DNA of 64,000 bases from JAGOEX01 sp964630905 (GTDB taxonomy: Bacteria; UBP6; UBA1177): positions 43,709 to 107,708 of the forward strand of contig CAZVWR010000004.1 of the NCBI GenBank assembly GCA_964630905.1, given 5' to 3'. The notes under the pieces were generated by a model. The model had not been told where the DNA came from. It worked only from the letters and a program-made list of their open reading frames with translations, and searched no databases. Positions 24,064 to 32,972 of the stretch are shown piece by piece; the first letter of the stretch is position 1, and each line of letters begins with the position of its first letter. The position numbers and the translations under genes were made by a program.

Positions 24064-26093
24064 AAAAGATAAATATTGCCATCGCAGGAAACCCGAATGT
24101 AGGCAAAAGCACCCTTTTTAATCAGATCTCGGGAAGCGATCAGCATGTAGGAAATTATCCCGGTGTCACAGTTGAAAGGAAGGAAGGTAGAGTCAGTTTC
24201 AAAGATTATGAGCTGACGGTTATAGATCTGCCCGGAATATACTCAATGAATGCTTTTTCTCCTGAAGAAATAGTCACAAGAAATTATATAGCGGAAGAAA
24301 AACCGGATGTTATAATTAATATTGTTGACGCTTCAAATCTTGAAAAAAATCTGTATCTTACACTGCAAATTCTGGAAATGAAAGTTCCAGTTGTCCTTTT
24401 TCTGAACATGCTCGATTCAGCTGAAATGAAGGGGATTGGTATTTCAAGGGAGATTCTTGAAAAAGAGGTCGAGACACCGGTTATTGAAGGAATAGCAAAA
24501 AAAGGGACCGGAATAAACGAAGTTCTTGAAAAATGTATTGAAATATATGAGAAAAAACCTCCTCTGGCTTTTGTTCCTTATTCTGAAATGGTTGGCAGGT
24601 ATATTTCAAGAATAAAGAAAGCTATTGAGCTGGAATCACCCGAAATTGCAAAAGATTGGAGAGCAATACGGTTTATTGAAGGAAGTCTTATAGAAAGAAA
24701 ATATCACAGCAGTGAAGTCCTTCATAAGATTCATGAAATAATACAGGATCTTATGAATGAAACAGGTCACAGGATCCATTCTATGGTCATGGTTCAGGAA
24801 AGATATCGTCTAATCACAAACATTGTTAAAAGGTCAATGTGCATTTCATGTGTGAAAAAAGAAGATGCTACTGATAAAATTGATAAGATCGTTCTTCATA
24901 AGATCTGGTCTATGCCGCTGTTTATTTTAATGCTTTTTGTTCTTTTCCAGATTGTTTTCACTCTTGGTGAACCGCTTGAGAATCTCCTCGCTCTGATGTT
25001 TGATCAGTTGGGCGGTTTTGCCGGTTCTTTCTGGACTGAAGGTTCAGATTCGTTATTAAAAAGTCTTGTTGTTGAAGGAATAATCGGCGGGGTAGGGGGC
25101 ATACTTGTTTTTGCTCCTTATATTTTTCTTGTTTTCATGGCAATATCGATGCTTGAGGATTCCGGCTATTTATCAAGAGTAGCAGTCATAATGGATAAGT
25201 GGATGGGAAAATTGGGACTCAGCGGCAAAAGTTTCATGCCGATGATACTTGGTTTCGGTTGCACTGTTCCTGCTGTAATGGGTGCAAGAATTATAGAAAA
25301 CAAATTTGAACGGCTTGCAACGATAATGGTCATCCCTTTTATGAGTTGCGGAGCAAGGCTTCCGGTCTATCTTCTCATAATATCAGCGTTTGTCCCTTTG
25401 AAATTCCAGGCGGTTGCCCTTATATTGGTATATGCAACGGGTGTTTTTGTAGCGGCTGTAAGTGCAAAGATACTCCGGTTGACCATTTTTAAAGGTGAAG
25501 AAAACCCTTTAATAATTGAACTGCCCAAATATTCCACACCGTCTTTAAAATCGGTTTGGATGCTCACATGGCACAGGGGAAAACACTTTCTTGAAAAAGC
25601 GGGAACAATAATTCTTTTTGCAAGCATAGTGCTTTGGGTGCTCAACACTTTCCCTCGTATGGACGACAGGGATTTGACAGGGTTAAGTAAGAATCAGATT
25701 GCTCTTGATGCAGCTGAAAACTCTTTTTCAGGAAGGATTGGAAAAGCGATAGAACCGGCATTTAAAATAATGGATGCAGATTGGAAGGTCGCGAGCTCTT
25801 TTCTTGCAAGTTTAGCCGCCAAAGAGCTGTTTGTTTCACAGATGTCGATTCTGCATGCAATGGGTAACGAAGATGAAAATTCAGCCGCTTTGCAGAACAA
25901 ATTCAAAGAGGAATATTCCCTTGCAACCGCAATAGCGATCATACTTTTTATTCTTCTTTCAGCTCCGTGCGTTGCAACATTTGCCGCCGTGAAAGTTGAG
26001 ACCGGATCATGGTTCTGGCCGACAGTTCAGTATGCCGGGATGATCATAATTGCCTATTTTGCCGCCTTAGCCGGATTTTTCATTTTTAAATAA
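24060..26093 (+). CDS. feoB: Ferrous iron transporter FeoB
   Basis: Inner-membrane Fe(II) importer with a cytoplasmic GTPase domain. G1 GNPNVGKST is at residues 9-17, switch I around HVGNYPGVTVE, G3 DLPGIY near 57 and G4 NMLD near 118. A helical spacer follows, then the membrane part from about residue 285. It holds two Gate-type regions, LGFGCTVPAVMGAR and FMSCGARLPVYLL, each with its conserved Cys. The length of 677 residues is normal. Transcribed with feoA from an iron-type promoter. No FeoC is seen; the gene is followed by a terminator shared with the convergent hsp20. Confidence 0.97.
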   Translation: MKKINIAIAGNPNVGKSTLFNQISGSDQHVGNYPGVTVERKEGRVSFKDYELTVIDLPGIYSMNAFSPEEIVTRNYIAEEKPDVIINIVDASNLEKNLYLTLQILEMKVPVVLFLNMLDSAEMKGIGISREILEKEVETPVIEGIAKKGTGINEVLEKCIEIYEKKPPLAFVPYSEMVGRYISRIKKAIELESPEIAKDWRAIRFIEGSLIERKYHSSEVLHKIHEIIQDLMNETGHRIHSMVMVQERYRLITNIVKRSMCISCVKKEDATDKIDKIVLHKIWSMPLFILMLFVLFQIVFTLGEPLENLLALMFDQLGGFAGSFWTEGSDSLLKSLVVEGIIGGVGGILVFAPYIFLVFMAISMLEDSGYLSRVAVIMDKWMGKLGLSGKSFMPMILGFGCTVPAVMGARIIENKFERLATIMVIPFMSCGARLPVYLLIISAFVPLKFQAVALILVYATGVFVAAVSAKILRLTIFKGEENPLIIELPKYSTPSLKSVWMLTWHRGKHFLEKAGTIILFASIVLWVLNTFPRMDDRDLTGLSKNQIALDAAENSFSGRIGKAIEPAFKIMDADWKVASSFLASLAAKELFVSQMSILHAMGNEDENSAALQNKFKEEYSLATAIAIILFILLSAPCVATFAAVKVETGSWFWPTVQYAGMIIIAYFAALAGFFIFK

Positions 26094-26120
26094 AAAAACC
26101 CGGCCAGTTTGACCGGGTTT
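26092..26120 (-). terminator. Terminator for hsp20 (possibly bidirectional)
   Basis: Stem AAACCCGG/CCGGGTTT with a loop of about nine bases (26096-26120). Read on the minus strand the stem is followed by seven T, a good terminator for hsp20. On the plus strand only three T follow, so termination of feoB here would be weaker. Confidence 0.85.
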
Positions 26121-26140
26121 ATGAACTGTTTTCACTGATG

Positions 26141-26581
26141 TCATTTGATGTCAATTTTCTTTTTGGCTTTGTCTTCACTTTTCGGGATTGAAAGGAAAAG
26201 GATCCCGTTTTCATATTTTGCATCGGCATCGTCAGGATTTACATGTTCAGGCAGAGTGAACGACCTTGAAAAAGATCCGCTGTACGATTCTTTTCTGAAA
26301 ACATTTCCACTCTTTTCCTCTCTTTCCTCTTTCTTTTCCCCGCTTATTGTAAGAACTCTGTTGTCGATCTCAATGGAAACATCCTCTTTTTTCACACCGG
26401 GAAGTTCAGCTTTGAAAACATAAGAGTTCTCATTTTCCTCGATGTCAACTTTCGGGTAGATCGAGCCGGCGGGGATTCTTTCCAGATTGTTGTTGAAGAA
26501 CTCACTGAAAAGATCTTCCATCCAGTTGTTAAATGATCCGGGAACCATTCTGTTCGGTTCCCTGTAACGAACGATCTTCAT
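26141..26581 (-). CDS. Small heat-shock protein (Hsp20/alpha-crystallin family)
   Basis: A 146-residue holdase chaperone. The ATG at 26581 follows GGAGG by 6 bases; an upstream ATG at 26599 lacks a site. The N-terminal region (MVPGSFNNWMEDLFSEFF) is typical of bacterial Hsp20. The alpha-crystallin domain runs from about residue 42 (PKVDIEENENSYVFKAELPG) to the end, with VLTISGEKK and the GILFLSIPK end segment. A short Lys-rich tail closes the protein, with no long IxI extension. It has its own promoter and terminator. Confidence 0.95.
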   Translation of the reverse strand: MKIVRYREPNRMVPGSFNNWMEDLFSEFFNNNLERIPAGSIYPKVDIEENENSYVFKAELPGVKKEDVSIEIDNRVLTISGEKKEEREEKSGNVFRKESYSGSFSRSFTLPEHVNPDDADAKYENGILFLSIPKSEDKAKKKIDIK

Positions 26582-26657
26582 AATTAACCTCCATTTCAAA
26601 AGTTAATAAAACCCAATAATAACAAAGTGCTAAAGAGCTTTTTTGCTCACGGATTTT

Positions 26658-26685
26658 TTTATATGCACGATTTTTTTTGAGTCAA
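26658..26685 (-). promoter_or_regulatory. Promoter of hsp20
   Basis: On the minus strand TTGACT (26680-26685), 16-base spacer, TATAAA (26658-26663), about 75 bases before the hsp20 start. A small GAGC/GCTC hairpin and a single CIRCE-like half site lie in the leader, but there is no complete CIRCE element. Confidence 0.5.
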
Positions 26686-26719
26686 GAGGGGAAATGTTGA
26701 AAAAATTATTTCAAATATA

Positions 26720-27598
26720 TCACTCAGGTATTGCTTCGTGAAGTTCGTGGATAAAATACCACTGGTCGGGATGGGAAGAGATTCTTTTTCCGAGTGAATC
26801 ATAAAAACTCTGAATGATATTTCCTTTATTGAGATAATGTCTGTCAAGTTCAAAACGGTATGAGTCTTCACCTGTTCTGACAAGGAAGGGTGTTACAACG
26901 ACCAGTTTTTCGTCATTCCATTTCTGCAGAATGATGTCCATTCCTGAACCGCCCATCACTTTTTTACCTAACAAATCGGCTTTATTGGAAAATTGATTGT
27001 TTTCATCAAAGACATTTGAAAGTATTCCGCCTCTTAAAAGAGTGCTGAACATTTCATAAGCCACATCACACTGAGGATCTGCAATGTTTATCAGTTTTGT
27101 TTTTCCCGTTCCGTATTTTTGGGCTATTGTTTCCGAACCGTTCTTTATCATTGAACCCACAGGTTCCGGGAATTTTCCGACAGAAGCAATGTTAAAACCG
27201 TTCACCATGAATGTTATGCTCATGAAATACGATGCACCGAAATGGCTCTGGGCTGCAAATACTGCTTTTTTAGAATCCTGTGCTTCTTTTATAATTTCAA
27301 GACTGCAACCTGTCTCTATTTTATTTTTAGCTATCCAGAACATTTCATAGTTTTTTGTCAGAACGAAAAGTTTTTCAAAATAATGAACAGCGATGCCTCT
27401 CAAAGTATCATCCAGATTTTTTCCGCTTGAAGGAAGTCCCATATATTGAAGGTTTTTTCCGATCCTTTCAACTTCGGCACTGTTTTTCTCAAAATATTTC
27501 ATTCCCTCATCAACAATGTAGGGTTTGCCGAATTTAAAAGAGTTCTTTGCAACAAAATTAAGGTTTTCCTTGTTTAAAAGAAATTTTCCTATGCTCAA
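26720..27598 (-). CDS. LpxL/HtrB-like acyltransferase-family protein of the lipid cluster
   Basis: A 292-residue protein with the layout of lipid A/lysophospholipid acyltransferases of the LpxL family. The N-terminal half is helical, followed by AAQSHFGASYFMSITFMVNG near residue 120 and RGGILSNVFDENNQ near 195. The family's catalytic motif is H-x4-D/E; here the acidic position after HFGAS is Tyr. The protein may therefore be inactive, act by another residue, or belong to a divergent branch. It is the last gene of the lipid-cluster run, 3 bases after the oxidoreductase-hotdog gene. It may attach the synthase product to a lipid acceptor, but this is inference. Confidence 0.72.
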   Translation of the reverse strand: MSIGKFLLNKENLNFVAKNSFKFGKPYIVDEGMKYFEKNSAEVERIGKNLQYMGLPSSGKNLDDTLRGIAVHYFEKLFVLTKNYEMFWIAKNKIETGCSLEIIKEAQDSKKAVFAAQSHFGASYFMSITFMVNGFNIASVGKFPEPVGSMIKNGSETIAQKYGTGKTKLINIADPQCDVAYEMFSTLLRGGILSNVFDENNQFSNKADLLGKKVMGGSGMDIILQKWNDEKLVVVTPFLVRTGEDSYRFELDRHYLNKGNIIQSFYDSLGKRISSHPDQWYFIHELHEAIPE

Positions 27599-27601
27599 GT
27601 T

Positions 27602-29971
27602 TCAACCTCTTTCTATAAAATCTCTAAGTTCTGAAGGAATGGGCATCTTTTCATTTTTATCGTTCCTGAGCTCAAGATCAAAACAGATCTGGACACCTAT
27701 CTTGTCAGTTCCTTCGATGCTCATAGTTTCAAAAAACACCAGCCGTCCTTCAGAAGAGAGTTCCGCAGTAAGAGTTATATCAAGGACTTCACCAACTCTT
27801 GCCGAATTAAAAAACCGGATGTTGAATTCAGGATAGACCCAGTGTGTGAAGTTCTTTGATGATCTGCATACTTTATCAAGAAATTCGTAAAGAGTCTCTT
27901 CACAGAACCTCAGATAACTTGCATGGAATGTAACACCCTGAAGGTCAGTATCTTCGGTGTAAACCCTAATTTTGTGGAAGAAGTGGGACGGTTTTCTTTT
28001 CAAAGAGACCGCATATTTTGAAATGTCACAGATCACAGGAGGTGTTGAAATATCATTTACCTCTCCCGGAATGTCTATTAGTTTGCCGTTGTCATCAAGC
28101 TGGACAAGCTCAACTATCGCATCCAGTGTCTCTTTTCCTGTCACACTGTTGACAAGCTGCTGGTGACACACCATTCTTATCGAAGTCTTCCTGAAATAAC
28201 GGCTGGTCACATTGAGTTTGTCACCTGAGAAATTATCTCTGTGTTTCTTTACAGTTATGGAATAGACCTGAATATTGTAATGGGTGAAGAGAGATTCTGT
28301 TTCAGCAATATTGAACAACTCTTCTCCGCTATCGACCCGGCCTCTATCCATAAGTCTTAAAAAACAGTTCATGTCAGCAACACCGCCTGCACTCACATCT
28401 TTGTTGTATATTCTGACGAATTTGCTGTATATCCTTGATGAAGGTTTTCCAATATCCATTTTAACTTTGATCGGAAGAGCATCATTTTTGGAACCCAGTT
28501 TTTTCTTGATTGATGCCGAGGTTTGAATTCCTGACATTATAGCCCCTTCATAACCTCCGCCTGACCATGTCCATGCACCCGTTAGAAAAAGGTTTTCTAC
28601 AGGGGTGATGTTCCTCAGTCTTTTGCTCGCTGACTGTTCAACGGTCTGAGCGAGTCCGTAAACGCTTCCTCCCGCATTTGAACTGTAGCGGTTCATAGTT
28701 CTTGGTGTTGCAAATTCCATAACTTTTATGTGATCTTTAAGTCCAGGGAAGCATTTGTTATATTTATTCAGCAGTATCTCCAGGATCTCATGCTTCCTTT
28801 CTTTGTAGGATTCTTTATCCATTGTAAGCCAGTCGGCTGTCGGAGTGACTTCTACAAAAGTCAGGACATAACTTCCTTTCGGAGCTTTGTTTATGAGCGA
28901 ATTCTCGTAATTTGTGCAGCACCAGTCAGTTGATTCAACATTGCTTTTAAGGACATTCGCATAGCCTTTAAGCGGTTCATATGAGTGGTTGTAGAAAAAT
29001 GTCGTGTCAGGGATACCCAGTTCTGAAGGTTTGCAGTCAAGACCCACGTAGAGGCTGTATAACGAAACCGACCTTTCCATTCTTTCAAGTCTGAAGCGGA
29101 ATATGTCGCTTGTATATTCTTTTGCAACAAGCTTTGAGAATGTCTGATAAGGGTCAGTGTTTGATATCACTATATCGCTGTTTATAACTGTTCCGTTATT
29201 CAAAACGACACCACCTGCCTTTCCATTTTCAATTATTATCTTGGACACTTCACTGTTGAGCATTACCTTTGACCCCAGTTCTTCCAACCGTGAAACAAAA
29301 GCTTTTGACAGTGCAGCCCCACCCCCGTCTATATCGTAAGTCTCTTCAAGAAAATGGCTATTGAAAACACATGTGGCAAAAGTGGCATTAACGAGTTTGG
29401 GAGGAAGGCCGATAAGAAGCCAGAACTGACTTAGATAGGCAATCAGTTTTTCGTCATGAACAAATTTTGTAAGCAGTTCATGAAATGTTTTGTCAAGATA
29501 ATCTTTTGTAAGAAGTTTTTCCATCGGAACATCGAAATCAGGATCTATCCATCCGCCTATAATGTGCCACCTCAAGTCTTTAAGGTGGGCGATCAATGTT
29601 GTGATGTTTTCTTTTTCCTGCGGGAATTCATTGATTAGAAAATTTTCAAATGCTCCCGGTTTGTTCGGTATGGTCTTTTCTCCATCAGGAAATCTGACAC
29701 TGAGAATGTTTTTTTTCTTTGTGAACCCGATCTTGTCAAGAACACCAAGTGTTTTAAGGACTCCGTGAATGGATTTGCCTTTCGACAATCCACCGATATG
29801 ATGGAGGGAAACATCAAATTCAAAACCGTTTCTTTTGAAACTGTGAGCATATCCCCCGGGTTGATTGTGCTTTTCAAGAACACAGACTGAATAGCCATTC
29901 CGTGCAAGTTCAAGGGCACAGGTAAGACCGCCAATACCCGAACCGATAATTGTTACATCGTATTTCATCAT
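27602..29971 (-). CDS. CrtI/phytoene desaturase-like FAD oxidoreductase fused to two hotdog (thioesterase-like) domains
   Basis: A 789-residue fusion. Residues 1-495 form a carotenoid-desaturase/retinol-saturase-type flavoprotein. VTIIGSGIGGLTCALELARN is the FAD-binding motif, followed by EKHNQPGGYAHSF, and the C-terminal NLFLTGAWTWSGGGYEGAI closes the domain. Residues about 530-650 (MNCFLRLMDRGR, YFRKTSIRMVCHQQL) look like one acyl-thioesterase-type hotdog. Residues about 660-789 contain VYTEDTDLQGVTFHASYLRFCEE, a clear 4-hydroxybenzoyl-CoA/acyl-ACP thioesterase pattern. Its ATG overlaps the stop of the upstream synthase gene. The protein could desaturate or saturate the ACP-bound chain and then release it. 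The fusion itself is unusual and I know of no characterised equivalent. Confidence 0.8.
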   Translation of the reverse strand: MMKYDVTIIGSGIGGLTCALELARNGYSVCVLEKHNQPGGYAHSFKRNGFEFDVSLHHIGGLSKGKSIHGVLKTLGVLDKIGFTKKKNILSVRFPDGEKTIPNKPGAFENFLINEFPQEKENITTLIAHLKDLRWHIIGGWIDPDFDVPMEKLLTKDYLDKTFHELLTKFVHDEKLIAYLSQFWLLIGLPPKLVNATFATCVFNSHFLEETYDIDGGGAALSKAFVSRLEELGSKVMLNSEVSKIIIENGKAGGVVLNNGTVINSDIVISNTDPYQTFSKLVAKEYTSDIFRFRLERMERSVSLYSLYVGLDCKPSELGIPDTTFFYNHSYEPLKGYANVLKSNVESTDWCCTNYENSLINKAPKGSYVLTFVEVTPTADWLTMDKESYKERKHEILEILLNKYNKCFPGLKDHIKVMEFATPRTMNRYSSNAGGSVYGLAQTVEQSASKRLRNITPVENLFLTGAWTWSGGGYEGAIMSGIQTSASIKKKLGSKNDALPIKVKMDIGKPSSRIYSKFVRIYNKDVSAGGVADMNCFLRLMDRGRVDSGEELFNIAETESLFTHYNIQVYSITVKKHRDNFSGDKLNVTSRYFRKTSIRMVCHQQLVNSVTGKETLDAIVELVQLDDNGKLIDIPGEVNDISTPPVICDISKYAVSLKRKPSHFFHKIRVYTEDTDLQGVTFHASYLRFCEETLYEFLDKVCRSSKNFTHWVYPEFNIRFFNSARVGEVLDITLTAELSSEGRLVFFETMSIEGTDKIGVQICFDLELRNDKNEKMPIPSELRDFIERG

Positions 29972-32817
29972 TTCTCCAATCCGGCAATGGTTTTAAGAAG
30001 AAGTTTTTCCATGGTAAAGATCAACGATCCGTCCCTTTCAAAAACAGCCACATCAAAAGTTGACTGAGCAGGTGTCATTTCAACCATTCTGCAGACAACT
30101 ATGGAATCGGTAGAATTTGTTTTTCCGAAAACATTGAATGACTCTATTTCTGCGGGAATTGCCATAACATCCTGTTTTTTCATGTTCCAGGCACTTGCCA
30201 CCTGAACTGCCATATCGGCAAGCACCGGATTGAACTTGAACTCTCCGGGAACCGCAAATGAAGCAACCGCATCTTTTGTAAGCGTCACTGTGCTGTAATA
30301 AATCCCTTTATCTTCAACAGTCGAAACAATTCCTCTGAATATGGGGCCTGTCTTAAGTGCATGGGAGAATTTTTCGTCCAGATAGTCATAAAAGTAGTTC
30401 TTTTCACTTTTTGATCTGAAAAGTTTGTCAATTTCATTAATATCAAAATCCACCCATTCAGGTTTTACAGCCTTTGATGAAGCTTTTGCATCACAAGATG
30501 AAAAACTGAGATTTTCCAATCCCTTGCCCTCAAGTGCAGGTCTGTCAAGCGGAACGATGAAAACCCTTTCACCGCTTTTTACCAGCTCAACATTAAAATT
30601 ATCACTGTTTACGACAAGCGGTCTTCTGAACTTCAGTCCTTTTATTGAAGAACCTTTTGCAAGAAGATTCTCTGCAAATATTTCAGAAACAAATGTTCCC
30701 GGAACTACCGGAGCACCATTGACAACATGCTGATGAAGATATATGTCCCTCCCAAGTGAGAAATTGACTTTCATAGGCTCGGAGTGTGTTCCTGAAAGAT
30801 TTTTAAAAGAGTTTGATGAAAGAGCATATTTGGTTACGACATCACCTGTAAACGCAGCCCCTTCATTAAAAACCGCAAATCTTGTGTGTGTCGGATCTCC
30901 TGCCGCTTTAAGGAACATTTTCACACCGTTTTCAATGTCAACAGGAACGAGACCTGATTCCTTAAATCTTTTTGCTTCTTCTTTTGAAACCATTCCTGTT
31001 CCGCTCCATGCTGTCCAGTCAACAGCTGAAACACGGATATGAGGATACTTAACCTTTATTGAACCAGTCATTTCGGCAAGCAGATCGTTTGCAAACGCAT
31101 AATCAGTCTGACCCGCATTTCCGAAAAGTCCCGCGATTGAAGTAAATGCATTAAAGAATTTTATCTTTTTCCAGTCAAGGGTGTCAAGCATTGCAAAAAG
31201 AGGATTTATCTTTGTTTCTATGGTTTTCATTATGTCATCCATTTCCAGATCAGGGAGCATTTTTGATTTCTGAACTCCTGCTCCATGAACAACGCCGGTT
31301 ATTGTGATCCCATCCTTTTTGAGTTTCGAAACAAGCTTTTTTAATTCTTCAGAATTTGAAACATCGCACTTTTCGTATCTTGCTTTTATACCGCTTTCAC
31401 TGAGCCTTTTGAGATTGTCGTTAACTTCCCAGGCACTTTTTAACGTCGCTGCCTCTTTTTTTGCATCTTTCAAAGAGAGCTTTCTCTCTTTCACAAGCTT
31501 CATTTCAAGATCTCTGATCGATGCTGTCATGTTTTCACGGTCAAGTGATATTCCTTCTATTTCTCTTCCGGGAAGAGGGGTCCGTCCAGTAAGGATAAGA
31601 GCACATCCGGTTTTTGCCGATAAAGAGGCAACACACTCGAAAACTATTCCCCTTGCTCCTCCTGTTACAAGAACCGAATCGTCACTGCTTAGCTGGAAAT
31701 CAAGCGTTTTGGCATTAAGCACTTTTGAAAGGGCACCTTTTACTGGAGAATCGTTGACAAAACCAAGGTCAAAATCTGAGAAACTCACTTTCGCATTTTT
31801 CAGGATGTTCTCGTTCCACTCCTCTCTTTTTGAGTTAATTATCATCACTTTGGAACCTTGCAGTTCGTTTTTCAAACTCCTGAAAAAACCTGTAGGGAAT
31901 GACGCATAAAATCCGCTGTTTTCAGGAATGCTTTCAAATGCGCTGTTTTTTTCAACCGGAACGATGATTCTTTTTGGATTTTCAGAAATTGTTCCGTATA
32001 TCATTTTAAAAAGTTCGAACAGTTCCTTTGTGGTTTCATAAAAAAGAGTGTCATTTTCGCTGTTTCTTTCGGCTCTTACAAGATTATGGTGAGCATAATA
32101 AACTATAGTGTCACACTCGGTTAAAAGTTTCCTGATCTTTTCATCGTCTTTTTTAATAATATCAGACGGTGTTTTTACAGAACAATCAATTCCAAGCTTT
32201 TTGAGACCTGCCTTAAGTGATGCCGCATCATCTTTTTTATTGGCAAGAACAAGAACATTTTCACAGTTGAATTCTTTAACATCAGAGGAACGGACAAATT
32301 CCCAGTTTCTTGTGAAAAGTGACCACTCTGAAGTATTTGCGGAGTCTAATTCGACATTAAATTCGTTTTTTTTTTCTGCCTGCCCCGAGGTTTCCCGAGG
32401 GGTCGGACTTGCAGGACTGGTCGGACTGGGCGAAAACGGTGTTTCGCTCTTACTTGCTTCACTGAATGCCTTTGCAAGTCCTGTGATGGTTCTGACGGGT
32501 GATTTCGGTCTTGCGTCTTCAGGTATGTTGAACTCTTTACTGAGGTTGACCCAGAGTTCAGCCCGCTGAATTGAATCTATTCCGAGATCTGCTTCAAGAT
32601 CGAGTTCACTCTCAAGCATATCAAGAGGATACCCTGTCATTTTTGCAAGTTCCTGCTTGATTCTGGCTTCCCAGTCGAAGGAAAAATTCGGACTGGTCGG
32701 ACTGGTCTGAGGTGTCGGACTTGCAGGACTGGTCGGACTGGGCGAAAACGGTGTTTCGCCCCTACTTGCTTCACTGAATGCCTTTGCAAGTCCTGTGATG
32801 GTTCTGACGGGTGATTT
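29968..32817 (-). CDS. Iterative PUFA/polyketide synthase, C-terminal part (ACP-ACP-KR-DH), broken by assembly gap
   Basis: This is the 3' portion of one large synthase gene. The frame is open from the gap edge (32817) through the ATG at 32640, which lies in the middle of an ACP and is not a real start. In order come the tail of one ACP (KSPVRTITGLAKAF), a Ser/Pro/Thr linker, and a complete ACP. That ACP carries LGIDSIQRAEL, with the phosphopantetheine Ser 23 codons after the 32640 ATG. A second linker follows, then a ketoreductase with VTGGARGI and a catalytic Tyr in TDYAFAND. Last is a hotdog dehydratase with HVVNGAPVVP (HxxxGxxxxP). The stop overlaps the start of the CrtI-hotdog gene. No enoyl reductase domain is seen. 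Confidence 0.85.
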   Translation of the reverse strand, partial: KSPVRTITGLAKAFSEASRGETPFSPSPTSPASPTPQTSPTSPNFSFDWEARIKQELAKMTGYPLDMLESELDLEADLGIDSIQRAELWVNLSKEFNIPEDARPKSPVRTITGLAKAFSEASKSETPFSPSPTSPASPTPRETSGQAEKKNEFNVELDSANTSEWSLFTRNWEFVRSSDVKEFNCENVLVLANKKDDAASLKAGLKKLGIDCSVKTPSDIIKKDDEKIRKLLTECDTIVYYAHHNLVRAERNSENDTLFYETTKELFELFKMIYGTISENPKRIIVPVEKNSAFESIPENSGFYASFPTGFFRSLKNELQGSKVMIINSKREEWNENILKNAKVSFSDFDLGFVNDSPVKGALSKVLNAKTLDFQLSSDDSVLVTGGARGIVFECVASLSAKTGCALILTGRTPLPGREIEGISLDRENMTASIRDLEMKLVKERKLSLKDAKKEAATLKSAWEVNDNLKRLSESGIKARYEKCDVSNSEELKKLVSKLKKDGITITGVVHGAGVQKSKMLPDLEMDDIMKTIETKINPLFAMLDTLDWKKIKFFNAFTSIAGLFGNAGQTDYAFANDLLAEMTGSIKVKYPHIRVSAVDWTAWSGTGMVSKEEAKRFKESGLVPVDIENGVKMFLKAAGDPTHTRFAVFNEGAAFTGDVVTKYALSSNSFKNLSGTHSEPMKVNFSLGRDIYLHQHVVNGAPVVPGTFVSEIFAENLLAKGSSIKGLKFRRPLVVNSDNFNVELVKSGERVFIVPLDRPALEGKGLENLSFSSCDAKASSKAVKPEWVDFDINEIDKLFRSKSEKNYFYDYLDEKFSHALKTGPIFRGIVSTVEDKGIYYSTVTLTKDAVASFAVPGEFKFNPVLADMAVQVASAWNMKKQDVMAIPAEIESFNVFGKTNSTDSIVVCRMVEMTPAQSTFDVAVFERDGSLIFTMEKLLLKTIAGLEK

Positions 32818-32972
32818 NNNNNNNNNNNNNNNNNNNNNNNNNNNNNNNNNNNNNNNNNNNNNNNNNNNNNNNNNNNNNNNNNNNNNNNNNNNNNNNNNNN
32901 NNNNNNNNNNNNNNNNNTCGGACTTGCAGGACTGGTCGGACTGGGCGAAAACGGTGTTTCGCCCCTACTTGC
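32402..32972 (-). repeat. Near-identical tandem ACP-coding repeats around the gap
   Basis: A 104-base stretch at 32402-32505 is repeated at 32714-32817, a 312-base (104-codon) period. The copies differ at only a few positions. A third copy starts at 32918 beyond the gap and matches the second for its first 55 bases. The repeats encode the TSPASP linker plus the end of an ACP. They explain why assembly failed here. Confidence 0.9.
32818..32917. other. Scaffold gap (100 N) inside the synthase gene
   Basis: Exactly 100 N, the usual placeholder for a gap of unknown length. Keeping the reading frame requires a true length of 3n+2, and 100 does not fit, so frames on the two sides appear shifted. 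At least one ACP (about 70 residues) must lie in the gap, because only the end of an ACP is present on its low-coordinate side. Confidence 0.97.

Noticed and set aside
26590..26640. CIRCE element for hsp20
   Set aside because: Only one half-site (AAGTGCTAA) is present; the partner half at 9-base spacing is absent.
32637..32640. ATG at 32640 as the start of a separate ACP-KR-DH gene
   Set aside because: The codon is inside a conserved ACP sequence and the frame is open upstream to the gap; no ribosome site precedes it.
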